From contig JBIJCI010000033.1 of NCBI GenBank assembly GCA_044344715.1, forward strand, positions 1-17,189: DNA of 17,189 bases, written 5' to 3'. The position numbers and the translations under genes are program-made. Positions 13,948 through 17,189 of the stretch are shown here, piece by piece; the stretch's first letter is position 1, and the number at the start of each line of letters is the position of its first letter. The notes under the pieces were generated by a model. The model was not told where the DNA came from. It ran no database searches and saw nothing but the letters and a program-made list of their open reading frames with translations. Source of the DNA: F1-60-MAGs027 sp044344715. Lineage in GTDB: Bacteria; Actinomycetota; Acidimicrobiia; Acidimicrobiales; Ilumatobacteraceae.

Positions 13948-14813
13948 GATGCCACCCAGCTTCCGCTGGTTCGTCTGCGCTGGCGATGCCACAGATAATC
14001 GGTGAGTCGGGTGAGCGGGATGGTGATCGCGAGGAAGATGAGTGCCGCGACGATGAACGGGGTGAAATTGGCGAACTTGGATTTGTCGATGTTGGCTTGA
14101 CGCAGGATCTCGATCGGACCGATCAGCGAGACCAGGGCCACGTCCTTCTGCAGCGAGACGAGGTCGTTCAGTAGTGGTGGCACGACGCGTCGAACCGCCT
14201 GCGGCAACACGACGTATCGCATGGTCTGGCCGCTCGAGAGACCGAGCGATCGTGCGGCGGCCCGCTGGCTCTCGTGGACACTGTCGATGCCGGCGCGGAA
14301 TACTTCGGCGACGTATCCGGAATACGTCATCCCGAGTGCCACGGAGCCCCAGAGAAGCGGTGAGTTGTACGGGCGCTCGAGGCCGAGCCCCGGCACACCG
14401 AAACCGACGAGGTAGATCCACAGGATGACGGGTACGCCGCGCATCACATCGGTGTACGCAGCGGCGAGGGCCCGAACCGGAAACAGCGCGGGCGAGCGCG
14501 AGTTACGGGCGAGTGCAATCAACAAGGCGAACACGAAAATCGCGGGTGTCGTCCACGCAAAGATCTTCACGTCGAGCCAGAATGCCTCGATCAGGCGGGG
14601 AAACGAGTCCCGCATCTGGTCGACGTCGAAGAACGACTGCTTGACCCGGTCCCAGCGCGGCATGCGCGGCACCAATACGACGACGGCGGTCAGCACCACG
14701 AGGGTGCTGACCGCCGCGACGAGCGAACTACGACGCCGTTGGCGTCGTTCGTGCTCCTGACGCTTGGTCAGTCGAGGCTGATGACCGGCGCGCCGGTGTA
14801 ACCCGAGAGCCAC
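13944..14813 (-). CDS. Polar amino-acid ABC transporter permease
   Basis: Membrane subunit of the same importer, 289 aa from GTG 14813. It contains several membrane helices: about 31-49, then ~84-100 in the FAWTTPAIFVFALLIALAR block, and others to ~270. The ABC-coupling EAA loop is HESQRAAARSLGLSSGQTMR (about 181-200), followed by VVLPQAVRRVVPPLLNDLV, as in HisM/GlnP-type permeases. The first ~30 residues are very basic (KRQEHERRQRRR). From GTG 14813 the gene overlaps the binding-protein gene by 46 nt. A CTG at 14771, overlapping its stop codon, is an alternative start that would shorten the protein by 14 residues. Probably a homodimer, since only one permease gene is present. Confidence 0.92.
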   Translation of the reverse strand: MALGLHRRAGHQPRLTKRQEHERRQRRRSSLVAAVSTLVVLTAVVVLVPRMPRWDRVKQSFFDVDQMRDSFPRLIEAFWLDVKIFAWTTPAIFVFALLIALARNSRSPALFPVRALAAAYTDVMRGVPVILWIYLVGFGVPGLGLERPYNSPLLWGSVALGMTYSGYVAEVFRAGIDSVHESQRAAARSLGLSSGQTMRYVVLPQAVRRVVPPLLNDLVSLQKDVALVSLIGPIEILRQANIDKSKFANFTPFIVAALIFLAITIPLTRLTDYLWHRQRRRTSGSWVAS

Positions 14814-15685
14814 GTCTCCTCGATGCTGACCAACTCGTAGGTGAGATCACGCATGCGCGAAAGTGCCTCGTTAACGCACTCGACGAGCGGATTGTTGAGG
14901 TCGAAGACCATGCCGAAGTCGTCGGCAGCAACCTGGTCGGAGAGCGGGAACTGTCCGATCACCTTGGAACCCTCGATTTCGACCGCGCTCACGTAGAGGG
15001 CCGTCGGCAAGTCGAGCACGATTGCGTCGACTTGGTTCGCCTCGAGTGCCGCCTTTGCCGCAGCGTTGTCGTCATAAACGAACGGCTCGGTGTTCGGCTG
15101 GATCACGTTGGTGATGAAGTCGAGGCTGGTGGTTCCGGCCTGTGCGCCGAACTTGAAGTCCTTCAGTTCGGTGACGCTGGTGGCGGTTGCAACGGCCGAA
15201 TCCGCGAGTCCGACCAACGCCTGGTTGGTGGAGTAGTACGGGTCGCTGAACGTGACGTTCGCCTTGCGCTCATCGGTGATGGTGAACTGCTGCAGGTTGA
15301 AGTCGAAGTTCTTCGCGCCGGGCTGGATTGCCTCGTCGAAGCCGGTGCGCACCCAAACGACGCTCTCGTCGCTGAAGCCCATCTCTGCGGCAACTCCGTA
15401 TGCAACGGCTGCCTCGAAACCCTCCTTGGTCTCCGGCGCGTCACCGATGACCCATGGCTCGTAGGCCGGGTTGCCGGTGGCGATGGTGAGCTTGCCCTCG
15501 ACGAGCGTCTTGCCCGCGGTGCAGTCGTTGCCGGTGCCGGCTGCAGTTTCTTCGGCGACCGTGTCTTCCGTTTCGTCGGTCGCCGTGTCGTCGGCTGCAT
15601 CGTTGCCGCCGCCGCAGGCCGTGAGGCCGAGAACGGCCACGGCACCGAGTGCCAGGAGACGAACGCGAGTGGTCCGTTGCTTCAT
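14768..15685 (-). CDS. Amino-acid ABC transporter substrate-binding lipoprotein
   Basis: Extracellular ligand receptor of the importer. The 305-aa protein from ATG 15685 has a basic n-region and hydrophobic core ending in LTAC (Cys24), so it is lipidated. An acidic/Thr linker follows (ATDETEDTVAEETAA, ~32-46). The SBP_bac_3-type body carries LTIATGNPAYEPWVIGDAPE, FTITDERKANVTFSDPYY and FGAQAGTTS, normal for polar amino-acid binding proteins. AGGAC-type site 9-10 nt upstream supports ATG 15685; the in-frame GTG at 15724 lies beyond it. Ligand identity is not readable. It leads the operon and diverges from the TauE/SafE gene. Confidence 0.93.
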   Translation of the reverse strand: MKQRTTRVRLLALGAVAVLGLTACGGGNDAADDTATDETEDTVAEETAAGTGNDCTAGKTLVEGKLTIATGNPAYEPWVIGDAPETKEGFEAAVAYGVAAEMGFSDESVVWVRTGFDEAIQPGAKNFDFNLQQFTITDERKANVTFSDPYYSTNQALVGLADSAVATATSVTELKDFKFGAQAGTTSLDFITNVIQPNTEPFVYDDNAAAKAALEANQVDAIVLDLPTALYVSAVEIEGSKVIGQFPLSDQVAADDFGMVFDLNNPLVECVNEALSRMRDLTYELVSIEETWLSGYTGAPVISLD

Positions 15686-15732
15686 GAATGAGGTCCTTTC
15701 AGGTGGAGTGTCGTGTCGTCGCACATCCGGCG

Positions 15733-15746
15733 ATGACGGACGTCAT
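15733..15746. promoter_or_regulatory. Palindrome overlapping the likely promoter of the ABC operon
   Basis: ATGACG (15733-15738) and CGTCAT (15741-15746) form a perfect palindrome with a 2-nt centre. It overlaps the end of TAGCAT (15745-15750, minus strand), a possible -10 box of the binding-protein gene. A repressor operator is plausible. Confidence 0.4.
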
Positions 15747-15770
15747 GCTAACCGCCCACCGTCGTAAAGG

Positions 15771-15785
15771 TGACCACTCAGGTCA
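15771..15785. promoter_or_regulatory. TGACC-N5-GGTCA palindrome in the divergent gap
   Basis: TGACC (15771-15775) and GGTCA (15781-15785) are perfect arms around ACTCA. Centred ~30 bp upstream of the -10 candidate of the ABC operon, it could be an activator or repressor site. This is inference from symmetry only. Confidence 0.35.
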
Positions 15786-15829
15786 ACTATTCGTAAACCG
15801 GATGATGCGCGTGATGCGACCGGGCGTCG

Positions 15830-15835
15830 TAGGTT
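15830..15835 (+). promoter_or_regulatory. Putative -10 box (TAGGTT) of the TauE/SafE gene
   Basis: TAGGTT ends 6 nt before ATG 15842, with no Shine-Dalgarno, so the message is probably leaderless. Confidence 0.35.
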
Positions 15836-15841
15836 TGCCCG

Positions 15842-16600
15842 ATGCGATTCTCCCGTGTGATGTTCGTCGGACTCGCCGCCGGACTGTTGTCGGGAGTCTT
15901 CGGAGTCGGTGGTGGGGTACTGATCGTGCCCGGTCTGATGATCGTCGCCGGGATGGAGCAGCGGCGCGCCCACGGAACCTCGTTGGCGGCCGTCGTTCCG
16001 ATTGCCCTCACCGGACTGGCCACATACCTTGCGTACGGCAACGTGGAATGGTTCGCGGTCGGCTTCCTCGTGCTCGGAGCTCTCCCGGGTGCGGTGCTCG
16101 GCACGAAGTGGCTCGCCAGCGTCGACAAGCGGGTACTCACGTGGGTGTTCGTCGTCGTCGCGACGGCCTCGGCGATACGTCTCTTCTTCGGCGCATCCGT
16201 CGGTGGTGCGACCGAGCGTTCCGTGGGGCTCGCGATTGCGCTGGTGACGGTCGGATTCGTCTCGGGCGTACTCGCCGGGCTGCTCGGAATCGGTGGGGGC
16301 ATCATCATGGTCCCGGCGCTCATGTTGCTCGGAGGAGCGAGCGCGGTGCTCGCCAAGGGCACGTCGCTCGCGGCAATCGTGCCCACCGGAATCGTGGGTA
16401 CCTGGCGGAATCGCAGCTCGGCGAACGTTGACGTGCGAATCGGCCTCGTGGTGGGGGCGGCCGGGGCGGCGACGGCAGTGCTCGGCGGTGTGATCGCCGA
16501 GGCCCTTCCTGAGCGTGCCGCAGCCGTCTCGTTCGCCGTCCTGATGGTGGCGGTATGCATCCGACTCGTGTTCTCACAGATACGGACCCCCGGGGATTAG
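15842..16600 (+). CDS. TauE/SafE family sulfite/organic-anion permease
   Basis: Integral membrane protein, 252 aa, with 7-8 hydrophobic segments. The family's internal duplication is visible: GLLSGVFGVGGGVLIVP (14-30) and GVLAGLLGIGGGIIMVP (142-158), each followed by a GTSLAA motif (45-50 and 173-178). These are diagnostic of the TauE/SafE (DUF81) family, whose members export or import sulfur-containing anions such as sulfite, sulfoacetate or taurine products. The actual substrate is unknown. It diverges from the amino-acid ABC operon and is followed after 57 nt by a TetR-family regulator on the same strand. Confidence 0.93.
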   Translation: MRFSRVMFVGLAAGLLSGVFGVGGGVLIVPGLMIVAGMEQRRAHGTSLAAVVPIALTGLATYLAYGNVEWFAVGFLVLGALPGAVLGTKWLASVDKRVLTWVFVVVATASAIRLFFGASVGGATERSVGLAIALVTVGFVSGVLAGLLGIGGGIIMVPALMLLGGASAVLAKGTSLAAIVPTGIVGTWRNRSSANVDVRIGLVVGAAGAATAVLGGVIAEALPERAAAVSFAVLMVAVCIRLVFSQIRTPGD

Positions 16601-16626
16601 GCAAATCAGGACGTACGGTCTTGCAA

Positions 16627-16653
16627 TGAGACGGTTGACGTCTTAGTGTCTCA
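16627..16653. promoter_or_regulatory. Operator-like inverted repeat before the TetR-family gene
   Basis: TGAGAC (16627-16632) and GTCTCA (16648-16653) are perfect arms 15 nt apart. Between them AGAC (16629-16632) also pairs with GTCT (16640-16643) across 7 nt. The repeat covers the -10 candidate TAGTGT (16644-16649) and ends 4 nt before the start codon, the position expected for autorepression by a TetR-type dimer. Confidence 0.5.
16644..16649 (+). promoter_or_regulatory. Putative -10 box (TAGTGT) of the TetR-family gene
   Basis: TAGTGT ends 8 nt before ATG 16658. No Shine-Dalgarno is evident, so the message may be leaderless. Confidence 0.35.
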
Positions 16654-16657
16654 GGGC

Positions 16658-17189
16658 ATGGCGGTTGCTGACCACGGCCTCAACGACGCGATCCTCGATG
16701 CGACGAAGCAGGCCATCGAGCGTTGGGGCGTCGAGCGACTCACCATCAACAACGTGTGCGACGCCGCCAAGATCTCCCGCGCCACGCTCTACCGGACGTT
16801 TCCCGGCGGCAAGGAGGTGTTGCTTGAGGCGCTTCGTGTCCGGGAAGCAGAGACCTTCTTCACCACCCTCCGGGCGCACGCCGAGGGCGAACACACGCTG
16901 GAGGACACGATCGTTCGTTGCATGGTGGTCGCCACCACCGAGCTGCGAAGCGATCGCAACATCGCGCTCATGCTCGCCGCCGAGCCGAACGAGGTGCTGT
17001 CGCAGTTCACGGTGCAGGGTGTTCCCCGAATCGTTCGCGTTGCAACCACCTTCCTGACGCCACTGCTCGAGCCGTACCTCCCTCGCAGGGAGGCCGCCCA
17101 GCTCGTCGAGGTGCTCTCGCGCATGGTGATCAGCTTCTTCCTGGCCCCGAGTTCGCAGTACGACTTCACGAAGGATCACGATGCCCGGG
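16658..17189 (+). CDS. TetR/AcrR family transcriptional regulator, 3' end cut by window edge
   Basis: DNA-binding repressor-type protein; 177 codons are visible before the right edge, of the usual ~190-220. The N-terminal helix-turn-helix is clear: ILDATKQAIERWGVERLTI (12-30) then VCDAAKISRATLYRTFPGGK (33-52), where TLYRTF.GK.ELL is the family's recognition-helix motif. The remaining alpha-helical ligand domain is variable, so the ligand cannot be predicted. ATG 16658 is preceded by a palindromic operator-like sequence, consistent with autoregulation. It may also control the neighbouring TauE/SafE gene, 57 nt upstream, or genes beyond the edge. Confidence 0.93.
   Translation, partial: MAVADHGLNDAILDATKQAIERWGVERLTINNVCDAAKISRATLYRTFPGGKEVLLEALRVREAETFFTTLRAHAEGEHTLEDTIVRCMVVATTELRSDRNIALMLAAEPNEVLSQFTVQGVPRIVRVATTFLTPLLEPYLPRREAAQLVEVLSRMVISFFLAPSSQYDFTKDHDAR

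Noticed and set aside
13948..14421. N-terminal extension of the ABC ATPase
   Set aside because: It overlaps the permease gene in another frame; the family starts about where GTG 13947 does, with a coupled GTGA overlap.
1..17189. Mobile elements, prophage, tRNA or rRNA genes
   Set aside because: No transposase, integrase, terminal inverted repeats with target duplications, tRNA cloverleaf or rRNA segment was seen on either strand.

Overview
The window is GC-rich, densely coded chromosomal DNA with no phage, insertion-sequence, CRISPR, rRNA or tRNA signal. The gene content (guanosine-pentaphosphate-synthetase-type PNPase after rpsO, DapB, an actinobacterial small MscS, ATP-grasp-free core metabolism, high use of GTG starts) and many apparently leaderless genes with a TANNNT box 6-8 nt before the start codon point to a high-GC actinobacterium. 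An Acidimicrobiia-like organism (Ilumatobacter/Acidimicrobium relatives) is my best guess, by inference only.

Layout. 1-524 (-) is riboflavin synthase ribE, cut by the left edge. It diverges from rpsO (718-990), pnp (1067-3616) and dapB (3619-4380), an apparent ribosome/RNA-decay/lysine co-directional run. The PNPase has an unusual Arg-Asp-Gly C-terminal tail. dapB converges on a MscS-family channel (4384-5277, -). A pentapeptide-repeat lipoprotein (5367-5954), a kinase-fold phosphotransferase (6021-7082) and a histidine phosphatase (7154-7744) follow on the + strand and converge on thiol peroxidase tpx (7751-8248, -).

The centre, 8249-9328, holds a perfect 14-bp hairpin in the divergent gap between tpx and an unannotated 58-aa zinc-ribbon-like protein (8421-8597). 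Next come a VTT/DedA-like membrane protein (8639-9247, -) and its divergent neighbour, a fatty-acyl-CoA synthetase (9329-10957). An ARPP-1/DUF6569-type protein (11090-12013), a strong GC hairpin, a 48-aa basic protein (12198-12344) and an SDR oxidoreductase (12387-13169) complete the + strand block.

The right part is a polar amino-acid ABC importer transcribed leftwards (binding lipoprotein 15685-14768, permease 14813-13944, ATPase 13947-13207), with overlapping genes typical of one operon. It diverges from a TauE/SafE permease (15842-16600). A TetR-family regulator (16658 to the right edge) follows, preceded by a palindromic operator-like sequence.

Most genes are ordinary housekeeping or transport functions. 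I do not see a clear multi-gene novel system. The points most worth a second look are the PNPase tail, the two small proteins, the ARPP-1 protein, the isolated hairpin at 8339-8369, the palindromes in divergent promoter regions, and the recurring leaderless-promoter pattern.
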